The translations under genes were made by a program, and so were the position numbers. The notes below the pieces were generated by a model. It was not told the origin of the DNA. It was given only the letters and a program-made list of their open reading frames with translations, and ran no database searches. Source: Collinsella aerofaciens (lineage in GTDB: Bacteria; Actinomycetota; Coriobacteriia; Coriobacteriales; Coriobacteriaceae). Taken from it: DNA of 64,000 nucleotides. The stretch is taken from contig NZ_OY725712.1 in NCBI RefSeq assembly GCF_963360655.1, positions 372,001 through 436,000 on the forward strand. Reading direction: 5' to 3'. Shown piece after piece: positions 51,727-61,083 of the stretch; the first letter of the stretch is position 1, and each line of letters starts with the position of its first letter.

Positions 51727-52144
51727 ACCCAAACAACAGCCCATGCGCCCGCCGACCGCCTTCGAGCGCCTGGCGGACCCCGAGGGCAGACGCCGCGCAG
51801 CCGACCCCAACCTCACTGCCAACGGTGCCGTGCGCGCCAACCGCGCCGCACAGTTTATGCCCTTTGCCGCCCTCACGGGATACTACGAACTCGTGCGCAA
51901 GCAGGAAATCACCGTCGAGCAAAAACGTGAGCTCACGGAAGAAAAAGCCCTCGAGCTTTCGCAAAAGCTCGAGGGCCTCAAACGCGGCGACTTGGTGCGC
52001 GTCACCTATTACGATACGTACGGCTATCGTAGCCGCACGGGCATTCTCGACGAAGCGTTACCCGCATTCAAGCTGCTCAAACTCAGGGATATCGCCATCA
52101 ACTTCGACGATATCCAGGACATTGAGCTACGCGGACGAGCCTAG
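51719..52144 (+). CDS. YolD-like protein
   Basis: A 141-residue protein that begins with GTG after GGAGG, eight bases inside the polymerase gene. The core NRAAQFMPFAALTGYYELVR is the YolD-family hallmark, and the end (VRVTYYDTYGYRSRTGILDE and so on) is a small beta barrel. YolD proteins accompany Y-family polymerases in SOS operons and are thought to help them, as UmuD does. It shares CTAG with the convergent surface-protein gene. Confidence 0.87.
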   Translation: MPKPKQQPMRPPTAFERLADPEGRRRAADPNLTANGAVRANRAAQFMPFAALTGYYELVRKQEITVEQKRELTEEKALELSQKLEGLKRGDLVRVTYYDTYGYRSRTGILDEALPAFKLLKLRDIAINFDDIQDIELRGRA

Positions 52145-54693
52145 CGACGAGAACGCTTGCGCAAGACGAGAGCAATGCCAAGCACTGCGGCAGCTGCAAC
52201 CAGCAATCCCAAGACCAGCGTGAGGGTCGAGTCGCCAGCGCGAGGCAGCGAGCCGTCCTTCGGAGTCTTCTTAGCGGTCGTCGTGACGGTGGTCGTGGTG
52301 CTGCTCGACTGGTCGTTGCCACCCGTCTGGCTGCCGCCAGGCTGATCGCCGCCACCCGGCTGCGAAGGATCGGTGGGTTCCGTCGGATCCGGAGTACCGG
52401 GATCAACCGGATTCTCCGAATTCTCCTTGCGCTGGATCCAGACCTGGCAACCATAGAACGGGTTGGCGGTACCAAGGCACAGACCCTGGTTGGTCACCGC
52501 AAAGGTGCGCAGACCATGGTTATACGGATCGTTAAAGCCATTGGTCGTCAGCGTCGTAAAGTTCACGCCGTCCTCGGTCACATACATATCAAAGCCGCGC
52601 TCGGCATCGCGCAGGTAACACATGCACGTAAGGACACTCTGCAACTTCTTGAGGTTCTCCTCGCTCAGCAGCTTATCGAGCGCATCCTGAATATCGCTCG
52701 GCAGCTCGGTGCCATAGGCATCCTCGTACTGCTGCTTAAGGCTCTCATAGCTATCGAGCATGTCCTGATACTGGTCGGCAAAGGACTTGAAGTACGCGAT
52801 CTCGCCATCGATCTTCTGGACATAAGCGGCGTCGTCCTCAAAGTCCTGGGACATCGTCGCGGCCTGATCGCAAAGACCGCCCGCGGCATCCTCCAGCGCA
52901 TCGCTCAGATCGCCAAAGCCCTTAGCAACCTCGGTCTTCTCGTCATCGACATCGACGGCCTTGTTTGAATCATCAACCTCAGCAGCTTCGTTCGAATCAT
53001 CGACCTCGACGGCCTCGTTTGAATCATCGTCCGCAAGCGTGTTCACGGGAACGATGGGGTCGTCAGGCGATTTCTTGTCGAGCAGGTGATTGAGCAGGTC
53101 CCTAAGGCGCTGAACCTGAGAGTCCCACTCCTCGGGCGTCATATCGATAATGTCGCCATTGGAGAACTGGCCGATCGGCTCAAGCAGGCTCGCGGTATCA
53201 AAGGTACCGATATACAGCTTGCCGTCGAACTTCTGCATGCGCCAAATGTACTGGTTCTCGTTTCGGCCAAAGCCCGAAGTCAGGCCGGAAATACCGCCCT
53301 CGGGGAACATGTCGGTGCGATCGCCAACGACGAGCTCCATGTTCTCGTCCTTGTCCATGCGATAGATGTTAACCGACTGCTCAAGATTGGCATTCACAAA
53401 CGAGCAGTCAACGCCACCCATGCTGCTCTTGCCGCCCTCTTCGGTGTTGGATTTGTTGAACAGGATGCGCTCGAGGGCAATCTCCTCGTCGTTGTATTCA
53501 CCGATATAGAGGTAGTCGTTGTAGACGATGAGGTTGGCAGCGCCAGAACGGGTACGGGCAGGATCGATGCCAAAGCAGTACTTTGCACCGTCCGTCTTCT
53601 GATCGCCGACAATGGGAGTCCACGAATAGCTGCCGTCGGCATTCTTGTCGCCACGGACCATGGCAAACGACTGCATGGAATTATCATCGGGAGCGTTCTC
53701 GGGCGTACCGGTGCAGATGGTCGCATAGAGATGGCCATTGTACGAGACCATATCCCAAATGGCGCCGCCGTAGATGCTGTCCTGATAGCGAATCGCCGGA
53801 TAGCCAAACAGCGTCTCCGAGTTGGCAATCTCGGTGAAGCTGTCCTGGCCCTTCGAGGGGTCAGACGACGTCAGGATTGTCGACACAAAATTACCGTTCG
53901 CGTCTTTACCCACATTACTGATGACGAGCTGGCCATCATGGACGCACATGCCGCGGATACCGGTAGAAATGCCCTGCTTGTAGGCAGCACCGTAATCCTG
54001 CATGCTCGAAAGGCCCTGATAGACAACTTTGTACTCATCCGTCTTAGGATCGATCTCGTATACAGCAGGCAGGCCGCCTTTGCCGTCATTGGTCCTGACG
54101 CTGCCGCAGAAATAGAGCTTACCCTTATAGCTCACGGCATTGCGGAACAAAGGAGCGACGCCGTTGAGCGATTCAGAGAGTAGCAGCTTGGTCTCACCGG
54201 TCTTGGTATTGATCTTGACCAAGATGCCGCCGCTGTCCTTGTCGGCCGTGCCGTCCTCCTTCTGCTGTCCATAGAAGAAGGTACCGTTAAACATGGCCTC
54301 CAGCGTCAGGCGCATGGTTTCGACATCAAAGGAATCGCCCAGCGTGCTGTTCATGAGCGTCAGCGTGTTGCCCATCGCCGCATAGCAGGTGCCCACATAA
54401 AGCCAGTCACCATAGCTCGCAGCCGCCCAAGTGTAGCTCTGGCCGCGATCGCCTTCGTTGTTGGCCGTATTACCATCGGCGCCCGGAACGGCAACGGCAC
54501 CGTTACCCTGGTAGTCGACGATGCCATCCGGCTGCGACGTTCCTACCGTAGGATGCGAGAGCTTCTCAAAGGAATACCCATTTCCCGCATTGTAGGTAAC
54601 GGCACCCGATGCGTCTTCGGCGTGCGCCGGCAGCGGCGATACCAAGATAGCGGCAAGCGCTGCCACCAAGCCAAGTGTTCCCACTCGTCTCAT
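52141..54693 (-). CDS. Wall-anchored surface protein with propeller-like domain
   Basis: An 850-residue exported protein. A signal peptide (MRRVGTLGLVAALAAILVSP) ends at AHA. Residues 40-510 consist of repeated short beta units with tyrosines and Gly (YGDWLYVGTCYAAMGN, YKGKLYFCGSV, YNDYLYIGEYNDEE, FDGKLYIGTFDTAS), which suggests a beta-propeller. A tandem nine-residue acidic repeat (DDSNEAVEV, three copies) and a coiled-coil region follow, then a last beta unit, a Pro/Ser/Thr stalk, LPRAGD, a membrane segment and RKRSRR, a sortase signal. No enzyme motif is seen. It probably binds a host or food ligand. Confidence 0.85.
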   Translation of the reverse strand: MRRVGTLGLVAALAAILVSPLPAHAEDASGAVTYNAGNGYSFEKLSHPTVGTSQPDGIVDYQGNGAVAVPGADGNTANNEGDRGQSYTWAAASYGDWLYVGTCYAAMGNTLTLMNSTLGDSFDVETMRLTLEAMFNGTFFYGQQKEDGTADKDSGGILVKINTKTGETKLLLSESLNGVAPLFRNAVSYKGKLYFCGSVRTNDGKGGLPAVYEIDPKTDEYKVVYQGLSSMQDYGAAYKQGISTGIRGMCVHDGQLVISNVGKDANGNFVSTILTSSDPSKGQDSFTEIANSETLFGYPAIRYQDSIYGGAIWDMVSYNGHLYATICTGTPENAPDDNSMQSFAMVRGDKNADGSYSWTPIVGDQKTDGAKYCFGIDPARTRSGAANLIVYNDYLYIGEYNDEEIALERILFNKSNTEEGGKSSMGGVDCSFVNANLEQSVNIYRMDKDENMELVVGDRTDMFPEGGISGLTSGFGRNENQYIWRMQKFDGKLYIGTFDTASLLEPIGQFSNGDIIDMTPEEWDSQVQRLRDLLNHLLDKKSPDDPIVPVNTLADDDSNEAVEVDDSNEAAEVDDSNKAVDVDDEKTEVAKGFGDLSDALEDAAGGLCDQAATMSQDFEDDAAYVQKIDGEIAYFKSFADQYQDMLDSYESLKQQYEDAYGTELPSDIQDALDKLLSEENLKKLQSVLTCMCYLRDAERGFDMYVTEDGVNFTTLTTNGFNDPYNHGLRTFAVTNQGLCLGTANPFYGCQVWIQRKENSENPVDPGTPDPTEPTDPSQPGGGDQPGGSQTGGNDQSSSTTTTVTTTAKKTPKDGSLPRAGDSTLTLVLGLLVAAAAVLGIALVLRKRSRR

Positions 54694-54783
54694 AAGGTTA
54701 TAGCCTCCCCTGTCCTAAAGCCCAGTTTTAGCATTCTTCATTTCTGTCCACGGTTAATTGCAATCTGAGCACAGCAATAATCA

Positions 54784-54799
54784 GTGTATAAATATACAC
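54784..54799. promoter_or_regulatory. Inverted repeat GTGTATA-AA-TATACAC
   Basis: Seven-base perfect arms around AA, 91 bases upstream of the surface protein gene. It may be an operator or an AT-rich promoter with chance symmetry. The rest of the 272-base gap shows nothing else I can name. Confidence 0.35.
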
Positions 54800-54965
54800 C
54801 TGTAATTTTTTGGACGGGTTCATAGATGCTCGATTGGTAGCGAATTCCGCGCAAACCGTCACCAAACTCCACTTTTGCCGCATCTAAAGGTTATTTTTGC
54901 GCAAATTTTTGGATGCCGATAGTCACAATGGGCAGGAGGCTGGTACCCACCGGAGAGGGCAACGC

Positions 54966-55349
54966 CTACATTTTCATAACGTAATAGCCCGCACCCCTCA
55001 CTGCCGTCTCGAGTGTGTCGCGATCAACCGGGCGCTTCGAGCGCACGCGTGCCGTGTGGTCCGCGTACGTTACCGTAGCCCACACGCCATCAAGCGCATT
55101 GAGGGCATTCGTCACATTCCGGGCGCAGCCGTCGCAACTCATGCCGCCGATAAGGAGTTCCTCACGATAGGGGTAGTGGGACTCGTCGGTGTCTGCCACC
55201 ACAACCTTTTTGGCCTTCTTGCCGCTCGCACCATCGCTGCAGCAACTCTTCCCGTGTGTCGAAGCGGCAATGCGACGCAGTCCAAAAAACATGCCGACGG
55301 CAATGACGGTCAGCACGATGAGATTCGCAGGGTTGAGCAAGTCACTCAT
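54966..55349 (-). CDS. Membrane-tethered heavy-metal-associated (HMA) protein
   Basis: A 127-residue protein. The N-terminus carries one membrane segment (NLIVLTVIAVGMFFGLRRIA), then a Cys pair (GKSCCSDG) and Lys-rich linker, and the C-terminal 70 residues are an HMA domain with the metal site GGMSCDGCARNV. It thus looks like a copper chaperone or sensor tied to the membrane, unlike free CopZ. ATG 55349 follows AAAGGGG. A CsoR-type operator lies upstream. No copper ATPase gene is in the window. Confidence 0.83.
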   Translation of the reverse strand: MSDLLNPANLIVLTVIAVGMFFGLRRIAASTHGKSCCSDGASGKKAKKVVVADTDESHYPYREELLIGGMSCDGCARNVTNALNALDGVWATVTYADHTARVRSKRPVDRDTLETAVRGAGYYVMKM

Positions 55350-55377
55350 GCGTTCCCCTTTCAGTAGCACTATCTAG

Positions 55378-55394
55378 ATACCCCCATGGGGTGT
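55378..55394 (-). promoter_or_regulatory. CsoR-type copper operator
   Basis: ATACCCCCATGGGGTGT is a near-palindrome with a CCCCATGGGG core, the G/C-tract layout of CsoR and RicR operators. It stands 29 bases before the HMA gene. Confidence 0.6.
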
Positions 55395-55456
55395 CCCCAT
55401 CTTAACCCAAAATCATGTCCGTTCGGTCAATTAGTTTTCCTCTTCAAACTTTTTTG

Positions 55457-55499
55457 TTGACCATGGCTTACTTTCGTGTATAAGTTTTCCTAGGCTAAC
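55457..55499 (+). promoter_or_regulatory. Promoter and possible DtxR-type iron box before DUF3793
   Basis: TTGACC (55457-55462) and TATAAG (55479-55484) are 16 bases apart, each one base from consensus. TAGGCTAAC (55491-55499) matches the core of DtxR/IdeR iron boxes and lies at the transcription start, with the outer bases not conserved. Confidence 0.5.
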
Positions 55500-55522
55500 G
55501 GTTTAGATCCGTAAGGAGCGAC

Positions 55523-56227
55523 GTGACTCGAACCATAGACATCCCAACGTTTCAGGCAGCAGTCGTGCGCAACTGCTCCCCCACGCTCGCGGGCATCAAG
55601 CCGGCATCGCTCTTTACCTATCCAGGCACCTACGCCCACGGGGACGGCTCGACCGCAACAGAAACCATCGCAGAACGCCGAGCACGCCTGCTCAACGTTA
55701 TCGCCCAGTGCAACCGCGAGCTTGACCCGCTTGGCATCCACCTGAGTGTTTTGGTCTGGCGGCCCTGCGGAGCGCTCGTGTACGTGTACCGAGCCAAAAG
55801 CCTCACCACCTATTTCGCGGACCCTCGCGCCAAAACGGCGCTCGCCTCGGAAGGCTACGACACGAGAGACCTTTCGACATGCCTTGTGCATTTGGCATCA
55901 CGCATCACGCTCGCGAGTAATAACGTCGCGGAATGCGCCTGTAGCCAGACTCGATGCGCACTACCCCAGCAAGCTAGCTGCAGCAACGACTGCACCTGCG
56001 AGTTTCCGCACGAAATAGGCTACTTCCTAGGATATCCCTACGACGACGTGCACGAGTTTATCGTCCAGCGCGGCGAGAACTATAAGGTCTTTGGGGCCTG
56101 GAAGGTCTACGCAAATGTCGAGCAGGCACTTGCGACGTTTGATGCCTACCGCGCCTGCACCCAATACTTCACCTTTGTCTATCAGCAGGGCTACAGCTTG
56201 GCGCAACTTGCCCAGGCAACCCGATAG
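55523..56227 (+). CDS. DUF3793 family protein
   Basis: A 234-residue protein with the DUF3793 layout: TLAGIKPASLFTYPG near 22-36, RARLLNVIAQCNRELDPLGI and LVWRPCGALVYVYR, then the C-terminal signature HEIGYFLGYPYDDVHEFI with YKVFGAWKVYANVEQALATF. A Cys-rich insert (CACSQTRCALPQQASC) lies at about 137-160, extra to the family and possibly metal-binding. These proteins are regularly found next to flavodoxins in anaerobes; function is unknown but ties to iron supply are suspected. Start is GTG after AAGGAG. Confidence 0.85.
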   Translation: MTRTIDIPTFQAAVVRNCSPTLAGIKPASLFTYPGTYAHGDGSTATETIAERRARLLNVIAQCNRELDPLGIHLSVLVWRPCGALVYVYRAKSLTTYFADPRAKTALASEGYDTRDLSTCLVHLASRITLASNNVAECACSQTRCALPQQASCSNDCTCEFPHEIGYFLGYPYDDVHEFIVQRGENYKVFGAWKVYANVEQALATFDAYRACTQYFTFVYQQGYSLAQLAQATR

Positions 56228-56273
56228 AACATAGAAGCCGTGGCAACCTGCCGCACAACTGAAAGGACTCAAC

Positions 56274-56693
56274 ATGAGCAAGATCGCCGTCGTCTACTGG
56301 AGCGGCACGGGCAACACCGAGGCCATGGCAAACCTCGTTGCCGAAGGTGCAACCGATGCCGGCGCCGAGGCAGAGGTCATCTCCTGCGCCGACTTCTCCG
56401 CAGACAAGGCCGCTGGCTATGACGCTATCGCCTTCGGCTGCCCCGCCATGGGTTCCGAGGAGCTTGAATATGATGAGTTCCAGCCCATGTGGGATGAGGT
56501 CAAGGAGACCCTCGGCGACAAGAAGGTCGTCCTCTTTGGCTCTTATTCGTGGGCCGAGGGCGAATGGATGGACAACTGGAAGGCGGACGCCGACGAGGAG
56601 GGCGTCAACGTCGTCGATTCCGTCATCTGCTACGACGCCCCCGATGATGAGAGCGAAGCGGCCTGCCGCGCCCTTGGAGCCGAGCTCGCCTAG
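56274..56693 (+). CDS. Flavodoxin
   Basis: A 139-residue FMN electron carrier. The phosphate loop is VYWSGTGNTEAMA (7-19), the 60-loop region is GCPAMGSEELE and the 90-loop GSYSWAEGEWM with the Trp that stacks on FMN. It replaces ferredoxin under low iron in many anaerobes. It follows the DUF3793 gene by 46 bases and ends the operon at a strong hairpin. Confidence 0.93.
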   Translation: MSKIAVVYWSGTGNTEAMANLVAEGATDAGAEAEVISCADFSADKAAGYDAIAFGCPAMGSEELEYDEFQPMWDEVKETLGDKKVVLFGSYSWAEGEWMDNWKADADEEGVNVVDSVICYDAPDDESEAACRALGAELA

Positions 56694-56750
56694 CGGCAAT
56701 GAGCTCCGCCCGCAACGCGCATTGCAACAAAACACATTCGCGTCCCAACA

Positions 56751-56785
56751 AAAACGGGAGCCGGATCACATCCGGCTCCCGTTTT
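56751..56785. terminator. Bidirectional terminator
   Basis: AAAACGGGAGCCGGAT and ATCCGGCTCCCGTTTT form a perfect 16-base stem with loop CAC, between convergent transcripts. Confidence 0.9.
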
Positions 56786-56810
56786 CTGCTATGTCAGTCA
56801 TATAAAGCGG

Positions 56811-57563
<753 letters not shown>

Positions 57564-57575
57564 GATAGGACCTCC

Positions 57576-58937
57576 TTACAGACCGGCGATGTGATCGGCG
57601 GGCGTCGCGACAACCTGTCCGGCGCTCTTGGCGGGACGCTTCTTCTTGGTCTCGGCCGTGCCCAAAAGCCTCGCCTCAAGACCGCTCACCAAGCGAGCGA
57701 GCGGCAGGGTGATGACCAGATAGAACAGGGCGGCAACCACGTACGGTGTAATGGAGCCCGTCGTGGCCACGATGGTACGGGCGTTCATGACGATCTCGAC
57801 CACACCCACGGCGGCAAGCAGCGACGTATCCTTGTAAAGCAAGATAAACTCGCTGGTCAGCGTAGGCAAAACATTACGGAACGTCTGCGGAATCATGACA
57901 TAGAGCAGCGTCTGGAACGCGTTCATGCCCAGCGAACGCGCAGCCTCGTTTTGGCCCTTGGGGATCGATTGAATACCGGCACGGAAGATCTCGCATAGGT
58001 ACGCAGACGAGTTCATGGCCATGACGATAACGCCAAGCACGTAGTCATCAACCTTGACGCCGGCCAACGGCAGACCGAAGAACGCGATATAGATCTGCAG
58101 GAACGCCGGCGTACCGCGGATGATATTCACATAGATGCCGGCGAGGCAGCGCAGGATGCGCGACTTGGAGATGCGCATGAGCGACAAGGCAAAGCCAAAG
58201 GGAATTGCCAGCGGAAACGCCACAAGCACGATCGAGAGCGACATAAGGAAGCCCTTAAAGACGATCGGCAGGCTTTGGACCAAAATGACTGGGTTTAAGA
58301 ACAGGCGCAGGAACATATTGGAGTTCCAGGCCTCGACCCACGGCTGCTCCTTAAGATCGGCCAGGAAGTTATCGAATGCCGTCACGCCCTTGATCTCCAC
58401 CGACGGAATCTTGGAGATCTTCTTGGTCGAGCCATCGGCCAAAGTGCAGGTGCCGCTAAAGGCCTCATCGCCGCCCTCGACGGGGAAGGTCACGCCGTAA
58501 ACCTCGACACGGAAAAAGCCGCCGGCAGGCGCCGTCTCGCCAAAGTCAATCTTGAGCGTCTGGCCATCAGCCTTGCACGTGGGTTTCATGGGCGTACGAT
58601 CCATGAGGTCCTCGCCCGAGAGCATCGTCAATCGCGTGTCATCGGTACCAAACGTCGTGCCGTCGACAAACGTCAGCGAAAGACCGCTCAGCTCCTCGTC
58701 GGCATCGGCCTGGACCTCCCAGGTAATGCGCGTCTCGGTACCGCCGACCACAGCGCTGCCCGAACCAGTGTTGGGTCGGGCGGTAATCTTTGCGGTCTCA
58801 AGCGCCTGGGCGGTCGTGGGCGCATATGCCCCTGCGCACACCAGCGCGAGCGCCACGGCCATGGCGCAGGCTAGCTTTTGGAGCAAGGCGGGCAGTGGAA
58901 AACGCTGCTCCGCGGCCCCTTTGTTCAGTCGAGACAA
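57576..58937 (-). CDS. Amino-acid ABC permease with extracellular N-terminal domain
   Basis: A 453-residue protein. It starts with TTG at 58937 after AGGAG (alternative ATG inside the signal), then has a signal-like helix (MAVALALVCAGAYA) and an extracellular beta domain of about 150 residues (TARPNTGSGSAVVGGTETRI, VEVYGVTFPVEGGDEAFSG). The C-terminal 220 residues are a HisM/GlnP permease with five membrane helices and the EAA loop EAARSLGMNAFQTLLYVMIP. The fusion of an Ig-like outer domain is unusual for this family. Substrate cannot be named. It lies between the ATPase and binding protein genes. Confidence 0.85.
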   Translation of the reverse strand: MSRLNKGAAEQRFPLPALLQKLACAMAVALALVCAGAYAPTTAQALETAKITARPNTGSGSAVVGGTETRITWEVQADADEELSGLSLTFVDGTTFGTDDTRLTMLSGEDLMDRTPMKPTCKADGQTLKIDFGETAPAGGFFRVEVYGVTFPVEGGDEAFSGTCTLADGSTKKISKIPSVEIKGVTAFDNFLADLKEQPWVEAWNSNMFLRLFLNPVILVQSLPIVFKGFLMSLSIVLVAFPLAIPFGFALSLMRISKSRILRCLAGIYVNIIRGTPAFLQIYIAFFGLPLAGVKVDDYVLGVIVMAMNSSAYLCEIFRAGIQSIPKGQNEAARSLGMNAFQTLLYVMIPQTFRNVLPTLTSEFILLYKDTSLLAAVGVVEIVMNARTIVATTGSITPYVVAALFYLVITLPLARLVSGLEARLLGTAETKKKRPAKSAGQVVATPADHIAGL

Positions 58938-59005
58938 GGTGGCTCCTATCGTAGAAGTTGCCGGCAAAACGAGACGGAAATACTCTCCGTCAAGAGAAGC
59001 GCAAA

Positions 59006-59033
59006 GGCCCTCTCCGCCAAAACGGAAAGGGCC
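59006..59033 (-). terminator. Stem-loop between binding protein and permease genes
   Basis: GGCCCTCTCCG and CGGAAAGGGCC pair with one mismatch, followed on the minus strand by TTTGC. It may be a partial terminator that gives more binding protein than permease. Confidence 0.6.
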
Positions 59034-59055
59034 CGCGAGCAATCAAGTAGCTATT

Positions 59056-59916
59056 TTACTTGATGTTGTACTTAGCCATGAGGGCGTCAATGGTACCGTC
59101 GTCGGTCAGGTCCTTGATGGCCTGGTTGATGTCTTCCTTGAGCTTGGTGTTACCCTGGTTGATGGCGATGGCGTACTCCTCGCCGGTGCTGATCTGCTTA
59201 ATGGTCTGGCAGGTGTTGAACTGCTCGGCGGTCAGCTGGCTGGCAACGGAGCGGTTGGTGACTACGGCGTCGCCCTTATCGGACTGCAGGGCGCTGAAGC
59301 ACTCGGTAGCGTCCTTGTAGGGGACGATCTTGGCCTTGGGGAAGTTCTCCTGGGCAAAAGACTCGGCGGTCGAGCCAGACTGAACGATGATGGTAGCGTC
59401 GGCGTTGTTGAGCTTCTCGCTGTAGTTGTCGGCCGTGATGTCGGTGTTATCGACCTTGGTCACGATAGCCTGATCGTCCATGTAGTAGGAATCGGAGAAA
59501 GTGACTTCCTTCTCACGCTCGGGCGTGTCGGTGATAGCCGCGATGGAGACGTCGTACTTGGCGCCCGAAGCGACACCCGGAACCAGCGTGTCAAAGTCAT
59601 TGTTGACGTACTCGACATCCAGGCCCAGCTTGTCACCGATAGCCTTGATGAGCTCAAGGTCAAAGCCCTGGTAGTCGCCGTTGTCATCCTTGTACTCAAA
59701 CGGCGCGTACTCGGCAGAGGTGCCGACGGTCAGCGTGCCGTCCTTGACGAGCGCGTACTCCTTGGAGCCGTCGACCTTCTCGACCTTAGCGTCGTCAGAG
59801 CTGCTGGAACCGGCATCAGAACCAGAGGTGGCGTTGGACGAACCGCAGCCCGTCAGAGCAAGGGCGAGCGCCATAGCACCCGTGGCGGCAAATGCGCCAA
59901 GCTTCTTCAGCTTCAT
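59056..59916 (-). CDS. Amino-acid-binding lipoprotein
   Basis: A 286-residue family 3 solute-binding protein. The signal MKLKKLGAFAATGAMALALA ends in the lipobox LTGC. A Ser-rich linker leads to the mature domain (TLTVGTSAEYAPFEYKDDNG, FDLELIKAIGDKLGLDVEYV, TFSDSYYMDDQAIVT) and the end TIDALMAKYNI. It should bind a polar amino acid outside the membrane and pass it to the permease. ATG 59916 follows GGAAGGAG. Confidence 0.93.
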   Translation of the reverse strand: MKLKKLGAFAATGAMALALALTGCGSSNATSGSDAGSSSSDDAKVEKVDGSKEYALVKDGTLTVGTSAEYAPFEYKDDNGDYQGFDLELIKAIGDKLGLDVEYVNNDFDTLVPGVASGAKYDVSIAAITDTPEREKEVTFSDSYYMDDQAIVTKVDNTDITADNYSEKLNNADATIIVQSGSTAESFAQENFPKAKIVPYKDATECFSALQSDKGDAVVTNRSVASQLTAEQFNTCQTIKQISTGEEYAIAINQGNTKLKEDINQAIKDLTDDGTIDALMAKYNIK

Positions 59917-60063
59917 AATCAGTCTCCTTCCGGTGACCTCGTTTGATTCAGAGGTCTGCAAAAACTGTTGGCTATTATGCACCCGGAATTACGAATCTGC
60001 AATGAGAAAACTGATTGAAACAAACCCATAACGTGAATGGAATACTCTACTTTGTGACAGTCA

Positions 60064-60930
60064 TTACTGCTGCAATGACCTTAATAGTCTAATTTCAGCT
60101 GCATAACCTGCAAGTTCGTTCGGAGTCTCCAAAATAAACGGCAGCGAACGCAAGTGGCCATTCGATACAATATTCTGCATAACCTGCATACCTCCACCAA
60201 ATTCCTCACTGCCAAGGTATCCCTTGCCGATGCACTCGTGACGATCTTTATGGGCGCCACAAGAGTTCTTCGAATCGTTGCTGTGTACGGCATGCAAGCG
60301 ATCGATACCCACCACGCGGTCGAACTCGTCGAGTACGCCGTCCAGATCATGGATGATGTCGTAGCCGGCATCGCTCACATGGCAGGTGTCTAGGCAAACG
60401 CCCAGCTTGGCCGACAGCTCGGGGCGTTTGCCGGCAACACCCTCAATGATGAGCGCCAGTTCCTCAAAGCTGCGGCCCACCTCGGTGCCCTTGCCCGACA
60501 TGGTCTCGAGCAGCACCGTCGTCTGCTGGCCCTCAAACATCACCTGACACAGGGCGTCGACAATCATCTGAATGCCGGCGTCGGAGCCCTGCCCCACATG
60601 CGCACCGGGATGGAAGTTGTAGTAGTTGCCGGGCAGCGCCTCCATGCGCCGCAGGTCCTCTGCCATAGCCTCCAAGGCGAACTCGCGCGCCCGCTCTTTG
60701 GCAGAACAGGGGTTGTAGGTATACGGGGCATGCGCCACCAGCGGTCCAAAGTCGTTTTGCGACATAAGCTCGCGCAGAGCCGCCACGTCATCCATGTCAA
60801 GTTCTTTTGCCTTGCCACCGCGCGGGTTGCGCGTAAAGAACGCAAAGGTATTGGCGCCAATGGACAACGCCGTCTCCCCCATTGCCCGATAGCCCTTCGT
60901 CGTCGAAAGATGGCACCCGATCGTCAGCAT
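60064..60930 (-). CDS. nfo: Endonuclease IV
   Basis: A 288-residue zinc-dependent AP endonuclease used in base-excision repair. It starts [18 protein letters not shown], with [44 protein letters not shown] and the late [20 protein letters not shown], covering the metal ligands in order. The ATG at 60930 has GGAGGG nine bases upstream; the open frame reaching 61014 is formed by a repeat element and is not part of the gene. Confidence 0.92.
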   Translation of the reverse strand: MLTIGCHLSTTKGYRAMGETALSIGANTFAFFTRNPRGGKAKELDMDDVAALRELMSQNDFGPLVAHAPYTYNPCSAKERAREFALEAMAEDLRRMEALPGNYYNFHPGAHVGQGSDAGIQMIVDALCQVMFEGQQTTVLLETMSGKGTEVGRSFEELALIIEGVAGKRPELSAKLGVCLDTCHVSDAGYDIIHDLDGVLDEFDRVVGIDRLHAVHSNDSKNSCGAHKDRHECIGKGYLGSEEFGGGMQVMQNIVSNGHLRSLPFILETPNELAGYAAEIRLLRSLQQ

Positions 60931-60950
60931 CTCCAGCTCCCTCCTCATCA

Positions 60951-61027
60951 GTTGCGGTGAAATACGGTCTATTGGTGCCCTATTTTGGCGCAAACAGACC
61001 GTATTCCACCGCAAGTTATAAAAGGGG
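60951..61027 (-). repeat. Covarying hairpin repeat, copy A
   Basis: TTGCGGTG (60952-60959) with CACCGCAA (61007-61014), and AATACGGTCT (60961-60970) with AGACCGTATT (60996-61005), form an 18-pair stem. It ends GTTATAAAAGGGG. Copy B at 62118 shares the outer stem, the loop text and this tail but has a different inner stem. Confidence 0.75.
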
Positions 61028-61083
61028 CATCAGGGGCAAAGGCCTCCAAGGCATTCCAGGCGCTGGCGCCATGCCCCCACGCA

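Noticed and set aside
60930-61014. N-terminal extension of nfo starting [12 protein letters not shown]
   Set aside because: These codons come from hairpin repeat copy A; the same kind of extension, MRWNSSCLRQNR, appears at the other repeat copy before an unrelated gene.
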